Source of the DNA: Aquabacterium sp. A7-Y
Lineage (GTDB): Bacteria; Pseudomonadota; Gammaproteobacteria; Burkholderiales; Burkholderiaceae_C
Length of the DNA stretch: 64,000 nt
Direction of reading: 5' to 3'
NCBI RefSeq assembly: GCF_026153205.1
Contig: NZ_JAPFBW010000002.1
Location: 186,001-250,000 of the forward strand
A program made the translations under genes and the position numbers. Of this stretch, positions 27,224 through 35,335 are shown one piece after another. The notes under the pieces were generated by a model. That model saw only the letters and a program-made list of their open reading frames with translations. It had not been told where the DNA came from and made no database searches. How positions within the stretch are numbered: the first letter of the stretch is position 1; each line of letters opens with the position of its first letter.

Positions 27224-28282
27224 CTACTTCCCGATTTCCTGGGTCCTTCCGACCAGCTCTTGCAGCATGATGACGCGAGCACCTGCTTTGACCGGCACCT
27301 GTTGCGTCTGCCGAGGCTGGTAGCAGACGCGGCAAGGTGCGAGTTCTCTTGTGCCAGCGGCGCGCTTGTGGATCTCGCGCACACGTCGCATCTCGGCGCC
27401 GTTCCAGATCTCGGCGATGCTCTGCGTCCGAGTGTCCCCGATGGGCACCTGCCCCAACTCGTCGTTGATGCACATGAACGCGCGTCCGTCCGAGCCGATG
27501 ACCAGTCGCTGGAACGGCACCGGGCAGGTGAAGTCCTTGATGTACTGGATTTCGTCGTCCTTGTGAAGGTAGTCGAGGAGGTTGTTGACGCTCACCTCAT
27601 CGACGAGCGGATCGAAGGTGTCGAAGTAGGTGTCCGGGCTGGGCTGGATCGCCGGCCAGACACCTTGGATTCGGAGCGCCGGTTTGGCACTGCCTTTTCG
27701 GCGTTTGATCTCCGCGAACCCGGCGATCTTTTCGACCATCGGGGCGTACTTCGCGGGCTTGCGGATCTTTTCATAGACCTCGCCCGTCCCGTCGAAAGAG
27801 ATCGTCAGCCAGTCCAGCTGCAGGTCGACCAGGGCCTCGAACATCTCGGTCGACAACCTCAGACCGTTGGACAAGGTGCTCACCTCCTTGATGCCGCGCT
27901 CCTTCGCGTAACGGATGCACTTCAAGAAGTGCTTGTTCAGCGTCGGCTCGCCGCGCCAGCTCAAGCGGATCGAGAACACCTTGTTGTCCGCCAATTGGTC
28001 GACGATCCTGGTGAACAGCTCGAAATTCAGATTCTCATGAGGTACCTGCTTCTTGAACGCCTCGGTGGTCGTGTAGCACATGGGGCACTTCATGTTGCAG
28101 GCCGAGGACAGCTCAAGGTCGACGTGGTCGGGGTAGGAGCCGGCAAGACGCAGCTGCGGATAGACGAACCAGCGCACCCTGCTCCTTGCATACGCAAAGA
28201 GGTGTCCTCTGCCGCGCTTGAGATGGAAGCCGAGGCGCCGCAGCAGGCCGCTCGCTGGCTTGTCCGCCTTGTTGATCTTCAT
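27224..28282 (-). CDS. Radical SAM protein with SPASM-like C-terminus
   Basis: 352 aa. The [4Fe-4S] motif CxxxCxxC is at residues 62-69 (ACNMKCPMC), followed by SAM-binding segments (SWRGEPTLNKHF, STLSNGLRLS, TISFDGTGEVYEKIR). The C-terminal domain has a CPVPFQRLVIGSDGRAFMC block and a later CRVC pair, which can bind an auxiliary cluster. It uses 5'-deoxyadenosyl radical chemistry to alter a sugar or peptide, for example epimerisation, dehydration or C-C bond formation. Start at ATG 28282, 34 bases after the epimerase stop. No precursor peptide is seen nearby, so a sugar or lipid substrate is likelier than a RiPP. Confidence 0.85.
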   Translation of the reverse strand: MKINKADKPASGLLRRLGFHLKRGRGHLFAYARSRVRWFVYPQLRLAGSYPDHVDLELSSACNMKCPMCYTTTEAFKKQVPHENLNFELFTRIVDQLADNKVFSIRLSWRGEPTLNKHFLKCIRYAKERGIKEVSTLSNGLRLSTEMFEALVDLQLDWLTISFDGTGEVYEKIRKPAKYAPMVEKIAGFAEIKRRKGSAKPALRIQGVWPAIQPSPDTYFDTFDPLVDEVSVNNLLDYLHKDDEIQYIKDFTCPVPFQRLVIGSDGRAFMCINDELGQVPIGDTRTQSIAEIWNGAEMRRVREIHKRAAGTRELAPCRVCYQPRQTQQVPVKAGARVIMLQELVGRTQEIGK

Positions 28283-28316
28283 GTGTCCGCTCCCTGCCGT
28301 CTTGCCGGCCGCTGGC

Positions 28317-29234
28317 TCACTGGTGCTGCGGGTTTTTGTGGCGGCTCTTGTACCAGTCGATGTACCTCCCGAGTCCGACCTCGAACGGGGTGCTCGCGCT
28401 CCAGCCCAGCTCTTCGCGCGCCCGCACGCTCGACACGTCCTTGCCGGAAAAATCGCCCGGCCGCGCCGGCTTGTATTCGATGACGACATCGCCGAAGTGG
28501 CCGCAGACCGACTCGGCGATCTGCTTGATCGAGATCTTCTCCACGCCATCGAGGTTGTAGATCTTGTTGGCTGCGACCGGTTTCAGCGCGGCAACGTGGC
28601 CTTCGGCGAGGTCCTCGACATAGACAAACTTGCGGAACTGCAGTCCATCACCTTCCAGTGTGATCGGCTCTTTGCGCATCGCCTTGTCAACGAAGATCGG
28701 GACGACTGCACCAGGGCGCGCTCGCGGACCATAGGGAATGCCATAACGCAGGATCGTGACGTCCAGCCCATATAGCTTGCTGTACGACTTGCAGTAGTGC
28801 TCCCCGGCGATCTTGGTGGCCGTGTAAAAGTGGCTGGGCGCGCCCAATGCCGTGTCTTCTGTGACTTCCCGGGGCTCCGCGTCGCTGTACACCCACGTTG
28901 TACTCGAGTACACCACCCGCTTCACGCGGTTGGAGCGCCTCGCCGCTTCAAGGACGTGGACAGTTCCACGGACGTTCACGGCGTCCGCCTTCATCGGATC
29001 CGCCAGAACGTCCTTGACGTCCGCCACAGCCGCGGTATGAATGATGTAGTCGACCCCTGCCGCTGCCTTGGTGAGTGCCTCGAGATCGAGTACCGACCCC
29101 TGGACGAAATCCACGTCCTTGCGCTGCGTGGGTTCGCAAAGATCGTAGACACACACGTCGATGCCTTGATCCCTGAACTTGTCGACGATGTGCGACCCAA
29201 CGAAGCCCGCCCCCCCAGTCACCATGACTTTCAT
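28317..29234 (-). CDS. NAD-dependent sugar epimerase/dehydratase
   Basis: 305-aa extended SDR of the GalE/RmlB type. MKVMVTGGAGFVGSHIVDKF is the NAD-binding start; the active site shows STTWVYSD (Ser/Thr) and YTATKIAGE (YxxxK); RKFVYVEDLAEGHVAAL follows. Length suits a UDP- or dTDP-sugar epimerase or dehydratase. The ATG overlaps the TGA of the DegT aminotransferase gene, and the pair (ketosugar formation plus amination) is a standard way to make an aminodeoxy sugar. GGGGGAA precedes the start. It probably supplies the amino sugar used by the NeuB enzyme. Confidence 0.88.
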   Translation of the reverse strand: MKVMVTGGAGFVGSHIVDKFRDQGIDVCVYDLCEPTQRKDVDFVQGSVLDLEALTKAAAGVDYIIHTAAVADVKDVLADPMKADAVNVRGTVHVLEAARRSNRVKRVVYSSTTWVYSDAEPREVTEDTALGAPSHFYTATKIAGEHYCKSYSKLYGLDVTILRYGIPYGPRARPGAVVPIFVDKAMRKEPITLEGDGLQFRKFVYVEDLAEGHVAALKPVAANKIYNLDGVEKISIKQIAESVCGHFGDVVIEYKPARPGDFSGKDVSSVRAREELGWSASTPFEVGLGRYIDWYKSRHKNPQHQ

Positions 29235-30433
29235 GTGTTCCCCCTGATTTCTTGAATTGATTTAGACAAAGAATCGAGCACGTGCCTGCACTCCTCGACG
29301 GTCATGTCGGGATACAGGGGCAAGCAGATGTGCCGGCGGGCAACGAATGCGGCGCCAGGGAAATCCCCCGCAGGGTGATCGCAGGTACATCCCTCCCAGC
29401 CATGTCGAACCGCAGTGCCGCCGTCCCGGTGCATGCCGCAGTACGTGTACCCCTGCCACACAGGTTCGGTGTGGCAGAGGTCTGCGTAGACCTCACCTGT
29501 CAGTGAAACCTCGTAGCGCTCCTGCATCAGTTTCTTCAAGCGATCGCGGTCGAGGTCTTCGTCGAGGAATGCGATGTATTTGTAGTAGCTGGAGACCATC
29601 CCCTTCGGCAACTTCAACGGCTGAACGCCGGCGACGCCTGCGATGTTCTGGTCATAGAAGGCGGCGATCTCCTGACGCTGAGAAATCCAGCCCTCGGCCT
29701 TCTCCATCTGCCAGACGCCGAACGCTGCGGTCAACTCGCTGATGCGGTAGTTGTTGCCGGGCTCGCTCATCTTGTTTCGAAGTGCCGGGTTCTTCCCGTG
29801 GTTGCGGAAGATCTTCACCTTCTCCGCAATCTCGTCGCTGTTCGTCACGACCATCCCACCCTCACCGGTCGTGAGCGTCTTGGTGGGGAAGAACGAAAAG
29901 GCGCCAGCGCATCCGATGGTGCCCGCAGGAGCGCCGTTGAGGCTGCAGCCATGCGCGTGGGCACAGTCCTCAATCAACGCGAGGTTGCGTTCCTCGCAAA
30001 GGCGCTTGAGTTTCTCGACCGCGGGTGTGATGACGCCACCGATGTGGACGAGGATGACGGCAGCCGTGTCGTCCTCGATGCGCCGCGCGACGTCCTCCGG
30101 ATCCAAACACAGCGTGTTCGGATCGGAGTCTGCGAAGATGACCCGGTTCTTCGTGTTCACCACTGCGTACGCAGTGGCTGCGAACGTGTTGGTCGGCACG
30201 ATGATCGAGCGCTGCTGGATCCCCAGGGCCCGGATGATCAGCTCCAGTGAGGCGGTCCCGCTTGCGTTTGAGATTGCATGCTTCGCACCGGAAAACTGCG
30301 CGAACATCTCCTCGAATCTGCGTGTCTGCGGTCCCATGGTGAGACTGCCTGACAGCAGAACGGACTTGAAGCGTTCACCGAGGACTTGAGCGTCTTCTTC
30401 GGTGATCGGAAGTCGTAAGATCGGTACTTTCAA
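29231..30433 (-). CDS. DegT/DnrJ/EryC1-family sugar aminotransferase
   Basis: 400-aa PLP enzyme that aminates keto-sugars. SNASGTASLELIIRAL binds the phosphate, EDCAHAHGCSLNG holds the pyridine-contacting Asp, and K185 in FFPTKTLTTGEGGMV is the PLP lysine; the family RNHGKNP and NYRISELTAAFG blocks are present. A TTG start is chosen because GGAGGG lies 7-8 bases upstream and it precedes the conserved VPILRLPITEED; no ATG or GTG is suitably placed. The C-terminus has an unusual Cys/His-rich stretch (CGMHRDGGT ... CTCDH). Its stop overlaps the epimerase start. Confidence 0.88.
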   Translation of the reverse strand: MKVPILRLPITEEDAQVLGERFKSVLLSGSLTMGPQTRRFEEMFAQFSGAKHAISNASGTASLELIIRALGIQQRSIIVPTNTFAATAYAVVNTKNRVIFADSDPNTLCLDPEDVARRIEDDTAAVILVHIGGVITPAVEKLKRLCEERNLALIEDCAHAHGCSLNGAPAGTIGCAGAFSFFPTKTLTTGEGGMVVTNSDEIAEKVKIFRNHGKNPALRNKMSEPGNNYRISELTAAFGVWQMEKAEGWISQRQEIAAFYDQNIAGVAGVQPLKLPKGMVSSYYKYIAFLDEDLDRDRLKKLMQERYEVSLTGEVYADLCHTEPVWQGYTYCGMHRDGGTAVRHGWEGCTCDHPAGDFPGAAFVARRHICLPLYPDMTVEECRHVLDSLSKSIQEIRGNT

Positions 30434-30501
30434 GCGGGTAACCCTCCGTGGTTCGTTGGTCTTGGAATTTGGCCGGGCGCGGCAACGCGCCTGGTCTGCG
30501 T

Positions 30502-31500
30502 TTACTCTGAACGCGTGTGTTGCAGCTCGAGGCGTGGTGAGGCCGTGGCATGGTCTGCCGGCGCCCGCGGAATGAGCAGCTTCACGTTGTCGTGGTTCAT
30601 CGCCGTGATGTGGCCGGCGATCGTGATGCGATCCCATGCGTCGTAGGGCGCTTCGCACTCGTCCAGCAAATCAAAGAGGTCGCGCCAGTCGGTTCGTGTC
30701 CGGTGGCGAATGTCTTCGATCAATCTGATGGCATTGCTCGACGGCCCGGCGCAAGTGTGCATGCGACTCCTCGCCGCCGTCTCCACTCTTAGGAGGGATT
30801 GCGAGAGATCAAGCGTGTGTTCAGGGACGCTCGAATACAACTCTTTCGCCAGCTTCGACAACTCGTCGTCGGGCAAGGTTGCGCCAGTCAGCATTCGCTG
30901 CAGCAGAGACTTCCGAGCCCTCTCCGGCAGGAGGATCGCGATCTCTCGGACCAAGTCGGCCGGCTCGTCTGGTGAGTGAACCAGACTGAGCATGATGGAT
31001 TTGTGCCCCAGAGACCCTCGGAGATCCCCAGCACGACTCGCCTTGGGGTCGGCGGGGCCTTTCTGCCTCGCGAAGCGCCGCGTGGCGATTTCGTTCCCGC
31101 TCGGCGCTGGCCGGATCGAGACGAGCAAGGAGTGGCACGCGCTCATCAAGATGTCGCAGGCCGCCTTTCGTTCCGGCAATGCCGTGTTCCATTGGTATTG
31201 CCAGAGGGAGCGCACCTGGTGCCGATCGAGCTGTACGGCGACCGCGTCCACGACGGAGTAGTCGTTCACGCGCAACCACTGAAGGAGCGGTTCGAGCTTG
31301 CGCGAGGCAATGGCGTCGGGCCTCACAAGCACATAGGAGTGCGCAAGCAGGACCTTCAGCGCGGCGTCCTGCGCGACATCGACCAGATCCTCCCACCCCT
31401 CCCAGAAGTACGCGTCGGTTGCGTAAAGCGCCTCCTTCTCGCGCATCACGGTCAAACCACCGGGCATGCGCGGCCCGTACGTGTTGTCCAACACGATCAC
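30502..31500 (-). CDS. Nucleoside-diphosphate-kinase-like protein with unknown C-terminal domain (copy 1)
   Basis: 332 aa. Start is GTG 31500: GAGGAGG lies at ideal distance and the paralogue at 35325 begins at the same residue. Residues 53-190 align with NDP kinase: VLVRPDAIASRK (the KPDA strand, Lys to Arg at 60), GPADPKASRAGDLRGSLG (as NPADxxPGTIRxxFG) and SLVHSPDEPADLVREIAILL (as NxxHGSDSxExAxxEIxxxF), with His175 at the phosphohistidine position. The Asn three before this His is Ser here. A C-terminal 140 residues are unrelated to NDK. It is the first gene of the sugar operon, divergent from the kinase gene at 31676. With Lys and Asn changed it may be the less active copy, or use another phosphate donor. 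Confidence 0.65.
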   Translation of the reverse strand: MIVLDNTYGPRMPGGLTVMREKEALYATDAYFWEGWEDLVDVAQDAALKVLLAHSYVLVRPDAIASRKLEPLLQWLRVNDYSVVDAVAVQLDRHQVRSLWQYQWNTALPERKAACDILMSACHSLLVSIRPAPSGNEIATRRFARQKGPADPKASRAGDLRGSLGHKSIMLSLVHSPDEPADLVREIAILLPERARKSLLQRMLTGATLPDDELSKLAKELYSSVPEHTLDLSQSLLRVETAARSRMHTCAGPSSNAIRLIEDIRHRTRTDWRDLFDLLDECEAPYDAWDRITIAGHITAMNHDNVKLLIPRAPADHATASPRLELQHTRSE

Positions 31501-31675
31501 GTGCGTCCCTCCTCTTGTCTGCCTCTTGTCATCACTCTTGCAAGCCAGCGGCACGCATCGAGTGCTTTTTGATTGAGCAATCCAGTGTACTCATGTAAAT
31601 TTCGCCCATCTCAAGAATTCCAGTATCTATAGGTTTCCATAAGAGAAGTCTGAAAGCAATTGCAAGCAAAACAAG
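31501..31675. promoter_or_regulatory. Divergent promoter region of the two sugar-side operons
   Basis: 175 bases between head-to-head genes, clearly richer in A+T than its surroundings, especially 31600-31675. It must contain the start sites of the NDK-like/DegT/neuB operon (leftward) and the kinase/PIG-L/neuA operon (rightward). I cannot point to unambiguous -35/-10 boxes. No regulator is encoded in the cluster. Confidence 0.4.
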
Positions 31676-32686
31676 ATGGGGAATGCAGAACAGAGTGAGG
31701 GCTCAACAGCACAAGAGGTCGCCGTCGGCGTGCTGCCTCTTTTTGGCTTTTCGGGGAGCGGGCACGAGAGGGCTGCGGCACGTCTGACCCTCATTGCCCA
31801 CTGGGAAAACACTATCTACCGCGTCGACTCCGATGACGCCACCTTTGTGCTTCGTCTGCATCCCGCAGCAAGTCGAACGGTCGACATGGTGAGTTCAGAA
31901 CTCGGCTGGCTCGAGTTCCTCTGTGAGAGAGGGCTCAGGGTTCCGCGGCCGCACTTGACCCTGGACGGCAGGCGCGCGGTTTGCGTCGGTGTCGGTGATC
32001 CATCGAGCACGCGGGTTTGCTCCGTGTTGAGCTGGATGCCCGGTGAAGCACTCCCCGCATCAAGGCAAACCATGGAGAGGGCGGGAGCCCTCCTCGCACG
32101 CCTGCATGGCTCTGGCGTACGGACGTTCACTTCCTTCAACAGACCGAAGCTCGATTTCGGCTGGCTCGTGGGTGAGCGCGGCGGATTGGGCTATGGGCCT
32201 GCGCCTCTGCAGGAGTTGCCGACGAGATATTCGGTCGCCCGCGAGATGGCGATCCCGTTGGTTGCCGAAGCGTTTGCGATCGTTGCGGATGCGGGCGCCC
32301 CGTTGCTACCGATCCACGGCGATTTCCATCTGAACAATCTCGTGTTCGACAACGAGGGGGCAGCACCGATCGATTTCGACGACTGCGGCATGGGTTTGCC
32401 TCACTACGACATCGCGACAGTTCTGCACCTCTATCGCGAAAGCGAGGAGTGGCCGGACCTACGGGACGCGCTCCTACGCGGTTATGGATCCTTCGCTCCC
32501 TTGCCGCCCCACCTCCTTGAGACGCTCGATAGGTTCATGCTGGCACGGCGCTTGTGCATGCTGATGTGGATGGCCGCCAAGGCGCGGGCTGACGACCGAA
32601 TGCGAGCACAAGTACCAAAGATGCTGGACAACCTCGAGCGGCTTCTCGCCTTGACAGGTGTGAATCGGATGAAAGGTTCATCGTGA
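31676..32686 (+). CDS. Aminoglycoside/homoserine-kinase-like phosphotransferase
   Basis: 336-aa APH-superfamily kinase. It has an N-lobe (FVLRLHPAA), the catalytic loop LPIHGDFHLNNLVF (H214, D216, N221) and the metal-binding IDFDDCGMG (D233, D235). The C-terminal helical part is of normal length for RdoA/ThrB-II-type kinases. It phosphorylates a small-molecule hydroxyl using ATP. As first gene of the rightward operon it could activate a sugar or homoserine (asd is in the cluster), or phosphorylate the product as self-protection. The start is an ATG without a strong Shine-Dalgarno sequence; the first ~25 residues are not conserved-looking and a later start is possible. Confidence 0.8.
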   Translation: MGNAEQSEGSTAQEVAVGVLPLFGFSGSGHERAAARLTLIAHWENTIYRVDSDDATFVLRLHPAASRTVDMVSSELGWLEFLCERGLRVPRPHLTLDGRRAVCVGVGDPSSTRVCSVLSWMPGEALPASRQTMERAGALLARLHGSGVRTFTSFNRPKLDFGWLVGERGGLGYGPAPLQELPTRYSVAREMAIPLVAEAFAIVADAGAPLLPIHGDFHLNNLVFDNEGAAPIDFDDCGMGLPHYDIATVLHLYRESEEWPDLRDALLRGYGSFAPLPPHLLETLDRFMLARRLCMLMWMAAKARADDRMRAQVPKMLDNLERLLALTGVNRMKGSS

Positions 32687-33351
32687 AGATACTGGTGATT
32701 GCGGCGCACATGGACGACGAGACCTTGGGCCCTGGAGGGACGGTCGCGCGCCACGTTCGAGCAGGCGATGAGGTCCACTGTTGTGTCGTCGCGAACAGGG
32801 CGTACGGACACGTCTACAACGAAGATTGGATCCGGCAGGAACAGCAGGCTTGTCGCAAAGCATGCGACGTGCTTGGCTACACCGACGTGCACTTTCTCAG
32901 CTTGCCCGATGAGCGGCTCGACCAGTGCCTCGTCGACATCGTCATCCCCCTTGAGGGGGTGGTCGGCCGGATAAACCCCGAAGTTGTCTACACTCATCAC
33001 AGGGGGGACCTGAATCAGGACCATCGTGCCGTGGCCCATGCGTCATTTGTGGCATGCCGCCCCCTTGCAGCGAAACCCGTGCGCCGACTGCTCTCATACG
33101 AGGTGCCCTCGTCGACGGAGCAGGCCCCGCCTCTGCCCGAACTCGCTTTCCAGCCCAACTTCTATGTGGACATCGCTGACACCCTCGCACAGAAGTGCGA
33201 GGCATTGTGTGCCTACGAGCGCGAACTGCGGCAGTTCCCTCATCCTCGATCCGTCAAGGCACTGGAGGTGATTGCACAGAAGCGCGGCATGGAGGTAGGC
33301 TGCCACGCCGCCGAGGCATTTCACGTCTTGCGCGACTCCTGGCTGGCCTGA
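32683..33351 (+). CDS. PIG-L (LmbE) family N-deacetylase
   Basis: 222 aa. The zinc-binding motif AHMDDE (residues 8-13) and the second metal/active-site motif THHRGDLNQDH are intact, so an active Zn-dependent deacetylase is expected. Typical substrates are N-acetylglucosaminyl compounds. The start GTG overlaps the TGA of the kinase gene (GTGA). In the proposed pathway it would unmask an amino group on an acetylated sugar, or release the active product after N-acetyl protection. It is followed 66 bases later by the CMP-transferase gene. Confidence 0.9.
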   Translation: MKILVIAAHMDDETLGPGGTVARHVRAGDEVHCCVVANRAYGHVYNEDWIRQEQQACRKACDVLGYTDVHFLSLPDERLDQCLVDIVIPLEGVVGRINPEVVYTHHRGDLNQDHRAVAHASFVACRPLAAKPVRRLLSYEVPSSTEQAPPLPELAFQPNFYVDIADTLAQKCEALCAYERELRQFPHPRSVKALEVIAQKRGMEVGCHAAEAFHVLRDSWLA

Positions 33352-33417
33352 CCCCTGCGTGTCGCGGCTTGTGCGCGACACATCTTCCTTTCAACCACAA
33401 CTATCACCAATCTATCC

Positions 33418-34041
33418 ATGAGACTGGCGCTTATCCCCGCGCGCGGCGGCAGCAAGGGCATCCCCCGCAAAAACATCCGGCTGATCGCCGGCAAACCGCT
33501 GATCGCCTGGACGATCGAGGCAGCCCTCTCGTCCAAGTTGATCGATCGCTGTGTCGTGTCCACTGAAGACGCCGAGATTGCGGAAGTCGCGAAACAGTTC
33601 GGGGCGGAGGTTCTGACCCGCCCAGCGGAACTGGCGACCGATGTCGCCAGTACGGACGACGTGATGCAACACGCGCTGGCCGCCTTCCCGGAGACATCGA
33701 TCATCGTCTTGCTGCAATGCACGTCGCCCATCCGAGATCGGGATCTGATCGACAGAGCGGTCCAGCGCTTCATCGACACAGATGCTGACTCACTGGCGAC
33801 AGGCTTCACCTGCAAGTACAAGGAGTACGGCACCAAGTCGACCCGCCGCCAGGACTATGCCGGCTTCTTCTATGACGACGGCAACATCTACATCAACAAA
33901 GCAGACCTGGTCCGGGCCGGGGATCGCTTTGGGCAGAGGCTCGAGCGGATGGAGATCGATCGCGAGCAGAACATCGACATCGACGAACCCTTTGATTTCT
34001 GGCTGGCGGAAAAGATTCTGGAGAAGCGCGCAAACGCTTAA
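33418..34041 (+). CDS. neuA: Acylneuraminate cytidylyltransferase (NeuA-like)
   Basis: 207 aa, the short form. IPARGGSKGIPRKNIRLIAGKPLIAWTI is the CTP-binding start; VVSTEDAEIAEVAK, RPAELATDVASTDDVMQHAL, LLQCTSPIRD and the C-terminal IDIDEPFDFWLAEKIL with metal-binding Asp residues follow. It activates a nonulosonic acid as CMP-sugar, pairing with the NeuB enzyme of the opposite operon. The YKEYGTKSTRRQ segment replaces the usual QNYEPR-type variable loop, so the sugar may be unusual. It ends 4 bases before the first solute-binding-fold gene. Confidence 0.9.
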   Translation: MRLALIPARGGSKGIPRKNIRLIAGKPLIAWTIEAALSSKLIDRCVVSTEDAEIAEVAKQFGAEVLTRPAELATDVASTDDVMQHALAAFPETSIIVLLQCTSPIRDRDLIDRAVQRFIDTDADSLATGFTCKYKEYGTKSTRRQDYAGFFYDDGNIYINKADLVRAGDRFGQRLERMEIDREQNIDIDEPFDFWLAEKILEKRANA

Positions 34042-34045
34042 GGCA

Positions 34046-35335
34046 ATGGCACTCGAATCATCACGCTTCTCGTGGCGTCGCCTTCACGGCTCGAAGATTC
34101 ACTTCCTATCGATCAACTTCGGAATCCTGAAGGGCCTCCCCCCCTTGCTGCGCGAGTTCGAGGCCGAGACCGGGATCGATGTGACGTTCGAGACCGTGCC
34201 CGCAGCCGACTATCGCCGCCGGCTGGCGCTGGCCAAGGAGGGCGCGGCGGTCATGCCGGATGTCTATTTGCAGGAGCTGGACGTGTCGTCGTACCTGGAC
34301 CACTGTGATGGATGGTCCCTCGACCTCGCGTCCCTGCTGGGCTCGCCCGAGATGACTTGTGACGACTTCGATGCTGCCGGCCTTGCGCCGTGCCTGGATG
34401 CGGCAACCCTGTCTTCTGCCCCGGGCCGGCCCGTCGTTCTGGGGATCCCTTTCGCCGTCGAGGCGTATCTCCTCTTCTATAACAAGGACCTGCTGGCGCG
34501 CTACCAGGTCCCGCCACCGAAGACGATGGATGAGTGGGTCCGCGCGTCCAGGCAGATCGTCCGAGACAGTCGCGGCAAGCACCACGGCACCGTCCTCAGA
34601 GGTTCGCTCGCCCCGGCAAACATCGACGTCCTGACCGCAATGGCGATGAATGCTTGTCATGACACGAGTGGACCGCCAGGAAACGTCTGGTTCGACGGCG
34701 ACTGGTCCCGCCCCAGAGCAGCGGATCCTCGTGTCCTCAAGGCCTTGGACTGGTATGCCCAGTTGCTGGCCACCGGTCCCGCTTCCTATGGCGATCTGGG
34801 TTGTGTCGCAGCCCGGAAGGTCTTCACCGAAGGGGAAAGCGGGTTCTTCATGGATGCGAGTCTGATGGTCACGGATCTCGAGGGCGAGGCGATATCGAAG
34901 CTGTCGGGCGGCATTGGCTGCCTACCGCTTCCTGCCGCTGATCCCTCCTTGGGCGGTCGTACGGGTTACTGGATGTTGGGCCTCGGCATCCCTGCGCGTG
35001 CCAAGGATGTGTCTGCCGCCTGGTATCTCGTCCAATGGTTGACACATCGAAGGCAAGGCCTCCGCCTGGCGCTCGATCACGGCGGCCCCAGCCGCCCCGG
35101 CCTTTGGCAGGAGCCTAGCCTTCACGCAAGGTTCGGGGCCGACTTCACCAGCAGCATTGCGCAGGCACTTGGCGCCGCGTCGTCGACCAGCGTGTTCCAT
35201 CCCCGCTGGGGCGAGATGGCGACAGCCATCCTGCAAGCTGTGCACCAGCGGGTGGAGGGCAAAGCGCTGGACCGTATCGGGCGTGAACTGAACGAAACGC
35301 TGCGCAACCTAGCAGGGGGCATCAATGCTGCTTGA
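34046..35335 (+). CDS. Leaderless solute-binding-fold protein (copy 1)
   Basis: 429 aa resembling family-1 sugar-binding proteins of ABC importers: LPPLLREFEAETGIDVTFETVPAADYRRRL, LGIPFAVEAYLLFYNKDLL, PPKTMDEWVRASRQI, VFTEGESGFFMDASLM and SAAWYLVQWLTHR are in the usual order and length. The N-terminus (MALESSRFSWRRLHGSKIHFL) has no hydrophobic signal-peptide core and no lipobox, and no permease or ATPase gene is nearby. The protein should therefore stay in the cytoplasm. It is related to the protein at 36305 (shared GNVWFD..WS.P block). The gene overlaps the next NDK-like gene by 11 bases. A role as enzyme, carrier or sequestering protein is inferred only. Confidence 0.75.
   Translation: MALESSRFSWRRLHGSKIHFLSINFGILKGLPPLLREFEAETGIDVTFETVPAADYRRRLALAKEGAAVMPDVYLQELDVSSYLDHCDGWSLDLASLLGSPEMTCDDFDAAGLAPCLDAATLSSAPGRPVVLGIPFAVEAYLLFYNKDLLARYQVPPPKTMDEWVRASRQIVRDSRGKHHGTVLRGSLAPANIDVLTAMAMNACHDTSGPPGNVWFDGDWSRPRAADPRVLKALDWYAQLLATGPASYGDLGCVAARKVFTEGESGFFMDASLMVTDLEGEAISKLSGGIGCLPLPAADPSLGGRTGYWMLGLGIPARAKDVSAAWYLVQWLTHRRQGLRLALDHGGPSRPGLWQEPSLHARFGADFTSSIAQALGAASSTSVFHPRWGEMATAILQAVHQRVEGKALDRIGRELNETLRNLAGGINAA

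Noticed and set aside
30502-31500. Housekeeping nucleoside diphosphate kinase
   Set aside because: More than twice the normal length, with active-site changes, and duplicated within an accessory cluster.
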